NCBI GenBank assembly: GCA_030433805.1
Contig: JARUXA010000019.1
Span: forward strand, 1-64,000
Reading direction: 5' to 3'
Length of the DNA: 64,000 nt
Source: Sphingomonas sp. PsM26
GTDB lineage: Bacteria; Pseudomonadota; Alphaproteobacteria; Sphingomonadales; Sphingomonadaceae
The notes under the pieces are model-generated. The model did no database searches, was not told where the DNA came from, and saw nothing but the letters and a program-made list of their open reading frames with translations. Below, piece by piece: positions 50,921 through 59,701 of this stretch (position 1 is its first letter; the number at the start of each line of letters is the position of its first letter). A program made the position numbers and the translations under genes.

Positions 50921-51385
50921 ATGCCGAAGATCGATCTAACGCAAATTCCGCTAACCAACGCGACCGGCTATCCGCCGCCGTTCGATGCTCCGGTCGTCGG
51001 TCGCCTGTACCGCCGCCTCGCGCCGGTGGCGGGATTGACGCATGTCGGTGCCAGCCACGTCACGCTGTTGCCGGGGGCATGGTCGTCGCAGCGGCATTGG
51101 CATGCGGATGAGGACGAGCTCATCATCATGCTCGCAGGCGAAGCGGTTCTGATCGAGGCCGCTGGAGAAACGGTCCTCCAGGCAGGCGATGTCGCGACCT
51201 TCGCCGCGGGGGTGCGTGACGCCCACCATCTGCAGAACCGGACCGAACAGCCATGCGTGTTCGTCGCGATCGGCGCGGGGCCAAAACGGCTCGGCGGGGA
51301 GTATGCCGACATCGACATGCGTTTCACGCCGGACGGCTACACGCATAAGGACGGCACGCCGTATCCCACACGGCGGTTGCCGTAG
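50921..51385 (+). CDS. Cupin-domain protein
   Basis: A 154-residue single cupin. Motif 1 is complete: G52-x6-H59-x-H61-x4-E66-x6-G73 in 'SSQRHWHADEDELIIMLAGE', so it should bind a metal. The second motif lies in 'LQAGDVATFAAGVRDAHHL'. The C-terminal ~40 residues contain 'ADIDMRFTPDGYTHKDGTPYP', typical of a cupin subgroup in proteobacteria of unknown substrate. A GGGGGGAAA ribosome site precedes the ATG at 50921. It stands alone after the PEP-CTERM gene. Confidence 0.87.
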   Translation: MPKIDLTQIPLTNATGYPPPFDAPVVGRLYRRLAPVAGLTHVGASHVTLLPGAWSSQRHWHADEDELIIMLAGEAVLIEAAGETVLQAGDVATFAAGVRDAHHLQNRTEQPCVFVAIGAGPKRLGGEYADIDMRFTPDGYTHKDGTPYPTRRLP

Positions 51386-51423
51386 GTCGTTCGCCTACGG
51401 CGGTGGTGTGCTCCAGGCCGGTG

Positions 51424-52092
51424 CTACGCAGTCGTTGCGGGCTGTTCGAACTGTTCGATCACCCATTCCTCTTCCTGCGCCTGCGCGATCCAGTCCTGGA
51501 CGAAGGGATGGTGCAGCACCGCGTCCATATAGGCGTTTGCAAAGCGCGCGATTGGCAGGCTGTAGGTGACGATCCGCGTGACGACGGGCGCGTACATGAT
51601 GTCCGCCGCGCCAAACGCGCCAAACAGGAAATCCCCGTTGCCGCCGAAGCGTGCGCGTGCCTGCGCCCATAGCTCCATGATCCGCTGCAGGTCGACGAGC
51701 ACGTCGGGGTCCGGTTCGTGCGGCGGGAAGATCTGGCGGACGTTCATGCTGTGCTTGCGGCGGAGCGCGGTGAAGCTCGAGTGCATCTCTGCTGCCATCG
51801 AGCGCGCCATTGCGCGGGCGGCGTCGTCTGCTGGCCAGAACAGGTCGCGGCTGGTCTTCTCCGCCAGATATTCCACGATGGCGAGGCTGTCCCACACCAC
51901 AGCCTCGCCGTCCCACAAGATCGGTACCTTGCCGGAGGAGGGCGCGAACTCGTCGCCCTCGCGGCGCTTGTCCCATTCGGCATCGTAGAGCGGAACCACC
52001 GCTTCCTCGAACAGCAGGCCCGATTGCTTGCACGCGAGCCAGCCGCGCATGGACCAGGAGGAATAGGCCTTGTTGCCGATAATCAGTTTCAT
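51424..52092 (-). CDS. Glutathione S-transferase
   Basis: A 222-residue GST. The N-terminal thioredoxin fold has 'AYSSWSMRGWLACKQSG' with the catalytic Ser region, 'KVPILWDGEAVVWDSLAIVEYLAE' with the cis-Pro, and the all-helical C-terminal domain with 'FGAADIMYAPVV'. This arrangement is the beta-like bacterial group. The substrate is unknown; detoxification or redox roles are usual. It converges on the cupin gene. Confidence 0.92.
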   Translation of the reverse strand: MKLIIGNKAYSSWSMRGWLACKQSGLLFEEAVVPLYDAEWDKRREGDEFAPSSGKVPILWDGEAVVWDSLAIVEYLAEKTSRDLFWPADDAARAMARSMAAEMHSSFTALRRKHSMNVRQIFPPHEPDPDVLVDLQRIMELWAQARARFGGNGDFLFGAFGAADIMYAPVVTRIVTYSLPIARFANAYMDAVLHHPFVQDWIAQAQEEEWVIEQFEQPATTA

Positions 52093-52167
52093 GCGGCCAG
52101 CCTAGGCATGTGCCGGACCCGACGCAACAACGCCGATCCGAGGTGGCATCGCAAAGATTCCTGTCGC

Positions 52168-53523
52168 ATGAGCAAGCGGATGAACCGGAACGCCCCGCAT
52201 CTGATCCGTCTGGCCTCGATCGTGTGGAGGCGGCGTGGTTCGCGGCAGGCGGGGGAGCATCTCGGGCGGCTGCGACGGCGGCTGGCAACCGGGTTGGGGG
52301 CGGTGTTGCTCGGGCTGGCCGCGCTGGCGTTTGCCGGGATCAGCGATCGGGCGCAGGCAGAATTTGCGCGGTTCGTCGCGCAGTGGCCTTATGCGCCGCT
52401 GCTACTGACGCCTGCGGTGTTCGTGGCGGTCGTGTGGTTGACGCGCCGGATCGCGCCGTTTGCGCGCGGGTCGGGCATTCCGCAAGTGATCGCCGCCAGT
52501 CGCGCACCGCAGTCACAGGCTGCCGCCGCGCTGGTGTCGCTGCCGACCGCGGCGGTCAAGCTGCTGTTGACCGTGGTGATGCTGCTGGGGGGCGCGTCGG
52601 TCGGTCGCGAGGGACCGACGGTCCAGGTCAGCGCGGCGATCATGGTCAAGGTCCACCATTATCTGCGTGTGCCGATCACCGCGGGCGTGCTGATCGCGGG
52701 GGGCGCGGCGGGCGTCGCGGCCGCGTTCAACACGCCGCTGGCGGGGGTGGCGTTCGCGATCGAGGAACTTGCCGCCGCATATGAGCAGCGCGTCGCGGTG
52801 CTGGTGATGGGGGCGGTGATGATTGCGGGGCTGACCAGCCTCGGGATCGCCGGCGACTATGTCTATTTCGGCGCGATGCGGTCTACGCTTGGGGTGAGTG
52901 CAGTGTTGACGCTGGCGCCCGTGGCAGGCGTGATCGGTGGCGCGGCGGGCGGGCTGTTCGCGCGGCTAGTGCTCGGCTTCGCGGGTACGCAGTGGCGGCC
53001 GGTCGCGGTGGCACGGTCGCGCCCGTTGCTGCTCGCGCTGGGGTGTGGGCTGGTTGTTGCGATGCTCGGCATCGCGACGGGCGGCGGCACCTGGGGGACA
53101 GGGTACGGCGCAACGCGTGCGCTGGTCGAGGGGAGCGGGCAGTCGCAATGGTTCGGCCCCGCCAAGTTTCTGGCGGCGCTCGCGACGACGCTGAGCGGCG
53201 CGCCGGGCGGGATCTTCGCGCCGTCGCTGGCGGTCGGAGCTGGCCTGGGGAACCTGCTGACGGGGGTGTTCAGCAGCCAACCGGCGAGCGCGGTCGTGTT
53301 GCTCGGGATGATCGCGTATTTCGTCGGCGTGGTGCGCGCACCGCTGACCGCAGTGATCATCGTGATGGAAGCGACCGCGGCGCGCGGGATGATCCTGCCG
53401 CTGTTCGCGACCGCGCTGATCGCGGATGCCGCGAGCACGTTGGTGTGTCGGGAGCGGCTGTACCACGGACTGGCGAAGCCATTCCTCACGCTGGTGGAGC
53501 CTAAAGCCGGCGATCGTCCGTAG
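52168..53523 (+). CDS. ClC-family chloride channel/antiporter
   Basis: A 451-residue membrane protein with about ten hydrophobic segments. The selectivity motifs are GSGIP (101-105), GREGP (146-150, gating E148) and 'GGIFAPSLAVG' near residue 350. The internal glutamate of H+-coupled exchangers is present in 'AFAIEELAA' (E199/E200). This suggests a 2 Cl-/H+ exchanger, as in E. coli ClC. The C-terminus has no CBS domain. The ATG at 52168 was chosen; the longer frame is the shadow of the GST gene. Confidence 0.92.
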   Translation: MSKRMNRNAPHLIRLASIVWRRRGSRQAGEHLGRLRRRLATGLGAVLLGLAALAFAGISDRAQAEFARFVAQWPYAPLLLTPAVFVAVVWLTRRIAPFARGSGIPQVIAASRAPQSQAAAALVSLPTAAVKLLLTVVMLLGGASVGREGPTVQVSAAIMVKVHHYLRVPITAGVLIAGGAAGVAAAFNTPLAGVAFAIEELAAAYEQRVAVLVMGAVMIAGLTSLGIAGDYVYFGAMRSTLGVSAVLTLAPVAGVIGGAAGGLFARLVLGFAGTQWRPVAVARSRPLLLALGCGLVVAMLGIATGGGTWGTGYGATRALVEGSGQSQWFGPAKFLAALATTLSGAPGGIFAPSLAVGAGLGNLLTGVFSSQPASAVVLLGMIAYFVGVVRAPLTAVIIVMEATAARGMILPLFATALIADAASTLVCRERLYHGLAKPFLTLVEPKAGDRP

Positions 53524-53677
53524 GAACGCGAGGCCCCGTGGTATCGATTGTCCTCGGGCTGCGGCTCGAAAAGTGTTCGATGATGTCTCGAATGATTGCT
53601 CCGCCTGGCCACGCCCGGTTTTGCTGTCCGCAGCGCGACATGCAGCTTATGATGCGGTCAATCGCGAGAGGTTGAGC

Positions 53678-54061
53678 ATGTCCAGACGTACTTTCGATCC
53701 CAAATATCTGCCGATCACCAGTGCGGTCGCGACTGCGTTGCTTGCGAGTGCTTGCGGTCCGTCGACCGATGTCGCCAAATCCGACGTGGCGGTGTGCCGC
53801 GACGACAAGGGCGCACGAGTCGCAGACGCCAATTGCGCGCGCGGCCATGGCGGAAGCGGCATGAACGGTGCGCTGCTGGGGGCGGCGACCTGGTATTATC
53901 TGTCGCGCGGCAGCGTCGTGCCCGGGATGGGGCAGCGCGTGACGGGTGGCTTCCTGTCGCCGCGCGCGGGCGTGAATTATTCGCGCGCATCCGCCGCAAC
54001 CGTCACGCGTGGCGGCTTCGGCGCGACTGCGCGTGGGCGCAGCGGCGGGATCGGCGCCTGA
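53678..54061 (+). CDS. YgiB/DUF1190-like exported small protein
   Basis: A 127-residue protein with a signal peptide-like start ('ITSAVATALLASACGPS', possible lipid Cys26). Cys pairs follow in 'VCRDDKGARVADANC'. The Gly/Ser-rich C-terminus contains 'TVTRGGFGATARGRSGG', the pattern that ends YgiB/YjfM (DUF1190) proteins. Its stop overlaps the start of an ATP-grasp gene (TGATG), just as ygiB precedes ygiC in enterobacteria. The family is poorly characterised. The sequence identity is low, so the assignment rests on the tail motif and gene order. Confidence 0.68.
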   Translation: MSRRTFDPKYLPITSAVATALLASACGPSTDVAKSDVAVCRDDKGARVADANCARGHGGSGMNGALLGAATWYYLSRGSVVPGMGQRVTGGFLSPRAGVNYSRASAATVTRGGFGATARGRSGGIGA

Positions 54062-55200
54062 TGCGCCGGATCGATACCGTTCCGCGCACCGATTGGCAGG
54101 CCCGCGTCGAGGAACTTGGGCTGGTCTGGCACACCGCGGACGGCAAGGCCTATTGGGACGAGAGCGCCTGCTATACCTTCACGCCTGCCCAGATCGCGAC
54201 GATCGAGAGCGCCAGCGCCGAATTGTACGAGATGTTCGTGGCCGCCGGGCAGCATGTGCTCGACCGCGAACTGCTCGGTAACTTCGGTATTCCGGACTTC
54301 TGCCACAATGCGATCCATGATTCGTGGGAGGCGGAGCCGCCCGCGCTCAATTTCGGGCGGTTCGATCTCGGTTATGACGGGAAGGGCCCGCCCAAGCTGT
54401 TCGAGTTCAACTGCGATACGCCGACCTCGCTGGTCGAGGCGGCGGTGATCCAGTGGGACTGGAAGGAAGCCGTCTATCCGCAAGCCGACCAATATAACGG
54501 CATCCACGACGCGCTGATCGCCAAATGGCGTGACATCGCACCCCCGCCCGGGAGCAGCGCGCTGTACCTCGCGCATGTCGCGGACGCGGCGGGGGAGGAT
54601 AGCGTGACCACTGCCTATCTCGCCGACACCGCACGGACCGCCGGGATCGATACGCGGCTGATCGAGATGAAGGACCTCGGGTGGGACAGCGCGGGACGGC
54701 GCTTCGTCGATCTCGACAATGCCGCGATCGACGCGGTCTTCCACCTCTATCCGTGGGAATGGCTGGTCAACGAGCCGTCGGGCAAGGATCTCGTCGAAAG
54801 CCTCGGCACGACACTGTGGATCGAGCCGATCTGGAAGATGCTGTGGAGCAACAAGGCGATCCTCGCGGTGTTGTGGGAGCTGTTCCCAGGGCACCCCAAT
54901 CTGCTCGAGGCGCGGCGGACGCCGCTTGCGGGGGATCATGTCCGCAAGCCGCTGCTGGCGCGTGAGGGGGCCAACGTGACGCTGGTGCAGGGCGGCTCGA
55001 CGCTTGCCGAGACTGCGGGCGATTATGGCGCGGAAGGGTTCGTCTATCAGGCGCTGTACGACTTGCCCGGCAGCGGCACGCAGCGCCCGGTGATCGGTGC
55101 GTGGATGGTCGACGGCGCACCCGCCGGCATGGGGATCCGCGAGGACGGCCCGATCACCGGAAACACCGCGCGCTTCGTGCCGCACGTCGTCGAGGGGTAA
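54061..55200 (+). CDS. Glutathionylspermidine synthase-family ATP-grasp protein (YgiC/YjfC-like)
   Basis: A 379-residue protein matching the synthase domain of glutathionylspermidine synthase without the amidase domain. Blocks include 'GKAYWDESACYTF', 'LGYDGKGPPKLFEFNCDTPTSLVE', 'HLYPWEWL', 'ILAVLWELFPGHPNLL' and 'LAREGANVTLVQGG', with the ATP-grasp residues. Members such as YgiC and YjfC lack known glutathionylspermidine activity and may join peptide-like substrates. It overlaps the YgiB-like gene and is followed by osmC after one base, so the three are probably an operon. Confidence 0.9.
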   Translation: MRRIDTVPRTDWQARVEELGLVWHTADGKAYWDESACYTFTPAQIATIESASAELYEMFVAAGQHVLDRELLGNFGIPDFCHNAIHDSWEAEPPALNFGRFDLGYDGKGPPKLFEFNCDTPTSLVEAAVIQWDWKEAVYPQADQYNGIHDALIAKWRDIAPPPGSSALYLAHVADAAGEDSVTTAYLADTARTAGIDTRLIEMKDLGWDSAGRRFVDLDNAAIDAVFHLYPWEWLVNEPSGKDLVESLGTTLWIEPIWKMLWSNKAILAVLWELFPGHPNLLEARRTPLAGDHVRKPLLAREGANVTLVQGGSTLAETAGDYGAEGFVYQALYDLPGSGTQRPVIGAWMVDGAPAGMGIREDGPITGNTARFVPHVVEG

Positions 55201-55201
55201 C

Positions 55202-55669
55202 ATGGCAAGCCACGATTTCACCGCGCGGATTGCGTGGACCGGCAATCGTGGCGCCGGGACGCAAAGCTATCGCGGCTACGACCGGACGTGGGACATGGCG
55301 ACCCCCGGCGGTGTCGCGGTACACTGTTCGAACGACCCGCGGCTCGGCGGCGATCCGACGCTGCCCAACCCCGAGGACTTGCTGCTCGCGAGCCTCGCTG
55401 CGTGCCACATGCTCTGGTACCTTCATCTGGCGAGCGCCGCGGGGATCGTGGTGACCGATTATGCCGACGATCCGCTCGGCATGGCGGAAAGCGCGCCAGA
55501 CGGGACCGGTCGGTTCGTAAAGGCGGTGTTGCGCCCGCGCATCAGGCTCGCCGACGGGAGCGATGTTTCGGCGGCCGATGCGATCCACGCGCGAATCCAC
55601 GTGCATTGTTTCATCGCGCGGTCGGTAAACTTCCCCGTCGAATATGCGGCGACGTACCATCACGGTTGA
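55202..55669 (+). CDS. OsmC-family peroxide-reducing protein
   Basis: A 155-residue OsmC/Ohr-fold protein. The two reactive Cys are C68 ('SLAACHMLWYLHLA') and C136 ('IHVHCFIARSVNFPVE'), and the conserved 'PEDLLLASLAACHM' block is present. OsmC proteins reduce organic hydroperoxides with the Cys pair. The start is one base after the YgiC-like stop; the three-gene unit suggests an oxidative-stress or thiol role. Immediately after its stop (two bases on) lies a truncated PEP-CTERM gene. Confidence 0.9.
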   Translation: MASHDFTARIAWTGNRGAGTQSYRGYDRTWDMATPGGVAVHCSNDPRLGGDPTLPNPEDLLLASLAACHMLWYLHLASAAGIVVTDYADDPLGMAESAPDGTGRFVKAVLRPRIRLADGSDVSAADAIHARIHVHCFIARSVNFPVEYAATYHHG

Positions 55670-55671
55670 GA

Positions 55672-56268
55672 TGGACGCCCGACCTGTTCGGGCCGCAATT
55701 GGCCGCGCTCGAAACAGGGACGCTCGGGGCGATCACCTATACCGGTTTGCTGCGCAGCGCGGTGTATCAGAACACCTTGGGTACGCTCGATTTCTATTAT
55801 CAGGTCGCGATCAGTTCGATCCTGCCGGGCGACGAGGTGTTCAACCTGACCAGCGGCGGTTTCCTGAGCTTCACCGTCGATGCACTGGTCGACGCCACCA
55901 ATTTCGATGGCGCCGGGATCTTTACCGCGGCGAACAACCCCAATCTGCAGGGGCCGCCGGGATCGACGACCACCACGTCGCGCAACGGTAGCGGGTCGGT
56001 CGTCCGCGCCGATTTCGGTGACAACGGTCTGGAAGCCGCTGGCCAGACCAGCGCAACCTACATTTTCCGGACCAACGCGACCAACTACAATCTTGGCGGC
56101 ACGTTCACCACGCAGGACGGATCGGTCGCGCAGCGCGCGAATTTCCAGCCGATCGCCGCGGTTCCCGAGCCGGCGACCTGGGGCATGATGCTTGCGGGCT
56201 TCGCAGGGATCGGCGCAGGTCTGCGGCGTCGCGCAACCGTGGTTCGGGGTCGCCTTGCGCGCGCCTGA
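55672..56268 (+). pseudogene. 5'-truncated PEPxxWA-CTERM protein remnant
   Basis: An open frame from 55672 encodes ~198 residues of a PEP-CTERM protein: Thr/Asn/Gly-rich body, then 'VPEPATWGMMLAGFAGIGAGL' and a basic tail RRRATVVRGR. There is no ATG in frame before residue ~100 and no signal peptide. The frame is open at its left edge only because it continues as a shadow of osmC. The coding part starts immediately after the osmC stop codon. The 5' end and the promoter are missing, so a deletion joined it to osmC. A TTG at codon 10 cannot supply a signal peptide. Confidence 0.72.
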
Positions 56269-56289
56269 GCCAGGATAACGTCCGGAGGG

Positions 56290-56321
56290 GATGGTCGCCG
56301 ACGGTGATGGCGGCGACCATC
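56290..56321. terminator. Hairpin after the PEP-CTERM remnant
   Basis: A perfect 10-base GATGGTCGCC/GGCGACCATC stem with a 12-base loop. It stands between the convergent PEP-CTERM remnant and a minus-strand gene, followed by CTCACC; termination is inferred. Confidence 0.5.
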
Positions 56322-56352
56322 CTCACCACTGCAGCCGATAGGACTTCGTCGC

Positions 56353-56757
56353 TCAACGACCGCGGCGGTATCCGCCATATTGCGTGCTCTCGAAGGAAAC
56401 GACCGCTCCGGCATTGTCGCCGAGCGGGATGGCCGCGACGCCGTAAGCGCTGCGAAAACCGTTCGTTCCGATCGCTGCGCCGACTTCGCCGTGAATGCCG
56501 AGGCCCGGTTTGTCGGAGTCACTTCGCTCACCGCGGGCGATGGCGGCGCTTTCCACGGTATTGCTGTTGAGGATCGCGTCGCGCTCGGCGTCGCTGAGAC
56601 GGATCGTGTCGGTTGGCGGGGACGCAGGCGTGGTCTGCGTCGACGGTGCCGGGGCGAGGTTTTGGGCAAGCGCTGCACTTGACCCACTGGTGATGCTCGC
56701 GATGCACGCGGTCGCCAGCAGGAGGGGGCGGAGCGGCATGGGCGTCTTGCAGGTCAT
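56353..56757 (-). CDS. Exported protein of unknown function
   Basis: A 134-residue protein with a signal peptide ('PLLLATACIASITSGSSAALAQ'), a Pro/Thr-rich segment ('APSTQTTPASPPTDTIRLSD'), and a C-terminal region 'GIHGEVGAAIGTNGFRSAYGVAAIPLGDNAG'-like (Gly-rich, beta) ending in 'QYGGYRRGR'. I do not recognise the family. A minimal promoter-like TTAGAC-N17-CTATAC lies just before the start, which would make a leaderless mRNA; a later Met at 56739 begins the signal peptide proper and is an alternative start. Confidence 0.6.
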   Translation of the reverse strand: MTCKTPMPLRPLLLATACIASITSGSSAALAQNLAPAPSTQTTPASPPTDTIRLSDAERDAILNSNTVESAAIARGERSDSDKPGLGIHGEVGAAIGTNGFRSAYGVAAIPLGDNAGAVVSFESTQYGGYRRGR

Positions 56758-56826
56758 TCGCCCTGTATAGGGCAGGATGCTGGGGACGTCTAATGTGGGA
56801 GGAAACACGCTTCCCCACTTTGCCGG

Positions 56827-56926
56827 TTCCCCGGCGAAGGCCGGGGCCCAGTGGTGAAGGTCGGCGTTACTGCGCGCAGACTCTCCAACGCAACGCCCGC
56901 TACTGGGCCCGGCCTACGCCGGGGAA
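56827..56926. repeat. REP-like palindrome, copy 4
   Basis: Arms at 56827-56853 and 56899-56926 share the core GGCGAAGGCCGGGGCCCAG but the right arm has a one-base deletion and mismatches. The spacer is about 45 bases. It lies between two minus-strand genes, upstream of the 56757 gene and downstream of engB, so it is not at a convergent junction. Confidence 0.8.
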
Positions 56927-56985
56927 GCGGTAGAACGAGAGGGAAGAACAAAGAGGGAAGCGGTATCAGAAAAGCCTGTCAGCCC

Positions 56986-57621
56986 TCAGCTGATCGCTTC
57001 GATCACCGCAGCGCGCAGTTCGGGAATCCCCATGCCGGTATCGCTCGACGTCACCAGAATGTCCGGATGCGCGGCGGGCCGCTTGCGTGCTTCCACCGCA
57101 GTCGCCTCGGTCACTTCGGCGAGGTCGCTGGCCTTGATCTTGTCCGCCTTGGTCAGCACCATGCGGTAGCTGACCGCCGCCTTGTCGAGCATTTCCAAGA
57201 TTTCGCGGTCAACGTCCTTGATGCCATGACGCGAGTCGATCAGCACCAGCGCGCGCTTCAACACATCGCGTCCACGCAGGAAATCGTTCACCAGGAAGCG
57301 CCACTTGCGGACCATGTCCTTGGGCGCCTTCGCAAAACCATAGCCGGGCATGTCGACGAGCCGGAACGTCAGCGGCGTACCGACGTCGAAGAAGTTGAGC
57401 TCCTGCGTCCGCCCCGGCGTGTTCGAGGTTCGGGCCAAGGAGTTGCGATGCGTCAGCGCGTTGAGCAGCGACGACTTGCCGACATTCGACCGGCCCGCGA
57501 ACGCGACTTCAGGCACGTCCGCATTGGGCAGGAACTCGAGCGCGGGTGCGGACTTCAGGAAGGCCACCGGCCCCGCGAAGATTTTGCGCGCCGCCTCGAT
57601 CGCTTCGGGTTCGAAACTCAT
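56986..57621 (-). CDS. engB: Ribosome biogenesis GTPase EngB (YihA/YsxC)
   Basis: A 211-residue GTPase needed for 50S ribosome assembly. G1 is GRSNVGKS (43-50), G3 is in 'FRLVDMPGYGFAKAP', G4 is 'LTKADKI', and G5 lies in 'ILVTSSDTGMGI'. Family length is ~200. Its start overlaps the yidC stop (ATGA), so it is the last gene of the rpmH-rnpA-yidD-yidC-engB cluster. Confidence 0.95.
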   Translation of the reverse strand: MSFEPEAIEAARKIFAGPVAFLKSAPALEFLPNADVPEVAFAGRSNVGKSSLLNALTHRNSLARTSNTPGRTQELNFFDVGTPLTFRLVDMPGYGFAKAPKDMVRKWRFLVNDFLRGRDVLKRALVLIDSRHGIKDVDREILEMLDKAAVSYRMVLTKADKIKASDLAEVTEATAVEARKRPAAHPDILVTSSDTGMGIPELRAAVIEAIS

Positions 57622-59402
57622 GTCTTGGCAACCTTGGTGGTTTTGGCGGCGGCGGGAGCGGGCTCGCGCATCCCGGGATGGCGTGCATACAGCATCCGCT
57701 GCTGCGCGACGGTCCACAGGTTCGACGTGATCCAGTAGACCTGAAGGCCGACCGCGAACGGCGCCATCACGAACATTAGCACCCACGGCATCAGCGCAAA
57801 CACTTGCTTCTGGGCATCGTCCATCGGCGCGGGGTTGAGCTTGAACTGGAAGTACATCGACACGCCGAGCAGTACGGGCACGATCCCGATCGCGAGGAAC
57901 GCGGGCAGATGATACGGCAGATAGCCGAACAGGTTGAGGATCGTCGCCGGATCCGGCGCGGACAGATCGTGGATCCACCCGACGAACGGCTGGTGCCGCA
58001 TTTCGATCGTGAGCAGCAGCACCTTGTACAGCGAGTACATGATCGGGATCTGGATCAGCGTGGGGACACAGCCCGCCAGCGGATTGACCTTCTCCGTCTT
58101 GTACAGCGCCATCATTTCCTGCTGCTGGCGCGGCTTGTCGTCCTTATACTTTTCCTGAAGCAGCTTCACCTTCGGCTGGATCGCCTTCATCGCAGCCATC
58201 GACGCGAACTGGCGCTGCGCGATCGGGAAGATCAGCGTGCGGATCGTGACGGTGAGCAGGATGATCGCGACACCGAAGTTGCCGATCATGCGGAACAACC
58301 AGTCGAGATATTTGAAGATCGGCTTCTCGACGACTTCGAACCAGCCCCAGTCGATCGCCTTGCCGAAATGACGGACGCCGAGGCGGTCCTCATAGCGGTC
58401 AAGCGTATTGGTTTCCTTGGCGCCGGCGAAAAGCTTCGCGGTGGTGACCAGCGCCTTGCCCGGCGCGACGACGCGCGGGGCGAGCGTGAAGCCGCCCTGG
58501 AAGGTGTCGCCCTTGGCGGCGGTGAAGCCGGCATGGACCGGGCTGTTCGCATCGGGGATGACCGCGGCGAGCCAGTATTTGTCGCCGAAGCCGACCCAGC
58601 CGCCATTGCCGTCGAACATGTTCTCGCCGGGCTTGGCACCGCTGCCCCAGATCTTGCCGAAGAACGAGGCGTCCTTGCCCTTCAGATTGTCGTAGGTGAT
58701 GTCGTAGGTCGCGCCCTTGTCGAACACGCCGATCGGGCCGACGTGGTTGGTCCAGGTATCGGCCTCGGTGCCGACGCCGGTGCGCGAAATCAGCGAGTAG
58801 GCCCGCAGAGCGATCGGGGTTGCACCCCCGTTGGCGGCGACTTGGCGTACCGTAAACATGTACTTATCGTCGATCGCGACGGTCAGCGCGAAGCGCTGGC
58901 CCTGCGGGTTCGCGTAGGACAGCGTGACCGGCTCGCCCGGGCGCAGCACGTTGGACGAGGCGGTATAGATAGTGTCGCCATTGGGGACGGATACGCCATC
59001 ACCCGACCAGCCGAACCCGGCGTAATAAGCGTCCTTGGTCCCGCGCGGGGAGAACAGCCGGATCGGCGGCGCGCCCTTGGCGACCGTTTCCTTATATTGC
59101 GACAGCGTCAGATCATCGATCCACGCGCCCTTAAGATTGATCGACCCGTTGAGCTTGGGCGTCTCGATCCGGACACGCTGGCCGGCGCTCTCGCGCAGCA
59201 CGACGTTGCGATCGCGAACCGCCAGCGCGCCCTCCGCGGCGGGGCCGGTCGAGGTTTCGAGCGCCTTCGACTGGCCCTTCACGACCTTCGTCGCAGGAGG
59301 GTTCGCCGCCGGGAAGAACTTCTGGGTGATGAAGTTGCTGCCAAGCAGGATGATCGCGGCAAAGAGCGCGAAGAGGATGAAATTCTTGCTGTCGTGCTTC
59401 AC
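57618..59402 (-). CDS. yidC: Membrane protein insertase YidC
   Basis: A 594-residue long-form (Gram-negative) insertase. TM1 is at residues ~8-26 ('FILFALFAAIILLGSNFI'), a large periplasmic beta domain follows (roughly residues 70-370), and the C-terminal five-TM core has 'NFGVAIILLTVTIRTLIFPIAQRQFASM', 'CVPTLIQIPIMYSLYKVL' and 'LMPWVLMFVMAPFAVGLQVYW'. The conserved positively charged groove Arg lies in 'VTIRTLIF'. It inserts membrane proteins alone or with SecYEG. It is translationally coupled to engB. Confidence 0.97.
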   Translation of the reverse strand: MKHDSKNFILFALFAAIILLGSNFITQKFFPAANPPATKVVKGQSKALETSTGPAAEGALAVRDRNVVLRESAGQRVRIETPKLNGSINLKGAWIDDLTLSQYKETVAKGAPPIRLFSPRGTKDAYYAGFGWSGDGVSVPNGDTIYTASSNVLRPGEPVTLSYANPQGQRFALTVAIDDKYMFTVRQVAANGGATPIALRAYSLISRTGVGTEADTWTNHVGPIGVFDKGATYDITYDNLKGKDASFFGKIWGSGAKPGENMFDGNGGWVGFGDKYWLAAVIPDANSPVHAGFTAAKGDTFQGGFTLAPRVVAPGKALVTTAKLFAGAKETNTLDRYEDRLGVRHFGKAIDWGWFEVVEKPIFKYLDWLFRMIGNFGVAIILLTVTIRTLIFPIAQRQFASMAAMKAIQPKVKLLQEKYKDDKPRQQQEMMALYKTEKVNPLAGCVPTLIQIPIMYSLYKVLLLTIEMRHQPFVGWIHDLSAPDPATILNLFGYLPYHLPAFLAIGIVPVLLGVSMYFQFKLNPAPMDDAQKQVFALMPWVLMFVMAPFAVGLQVYWITSNLWTVAQQRMLYARHPGMREPAPAAAKTTKVAKT

Positions 59403-59439
59403 GCGAGTCGTATCCGTTCGTCGATCAGGGTTTCGGCGA

Positions 59440-59676
59440 TCATGGGACCGGGTCGGGTCCGTACCCGCCCCAGGGATGACAGCGCGCGATTCGTTTCGCG
59501 GCCAGCCATCCGCCCTTCACAGCGCCATAGCGGCGAACGGCGGTAATTGCATAGCTGGAACAGCTTGGCTGGTAGCGGCAGCTTGGCGGCAGCACTGCGG
59601 ACGGGCCGAACTGCCAGCCGCGCGCGATCAGAATCAGCGCGCGGGCAAGAAGGGTGGGGCGCCGTTCGCACATCAC
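59440..59676 (-). CDS. yidD: Membrane protein insertion efficiency factor
   Basis: A 78-residue YidD. The hallmark is 'RGWQFGPSAVLPPSCRYQPSCSSYAITAVRRYGAVKGGWLA'-type sequence, with Cys pairs in 'PSCRYQPSCSSYA' and the 'RIARCHPWGGYGPDPVP' end. It is a peripheral inner-membrane protein that helps YidC. It lies between rnpA (25 bases upstream) and yidC, as usual for this cluster. Confidence 0.95.
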   Translation of the reverse strand: MMCERRPTLLARALILIARGWQFGPSAVLPPSCRYQPSCSSYAITAVRRYGAVKGGWLAAKRIARCHPWGGYGPDPVP

Positions 59677-59701
59677 CGTGCGCCGTTGGAACGGGGCACG
59701 C

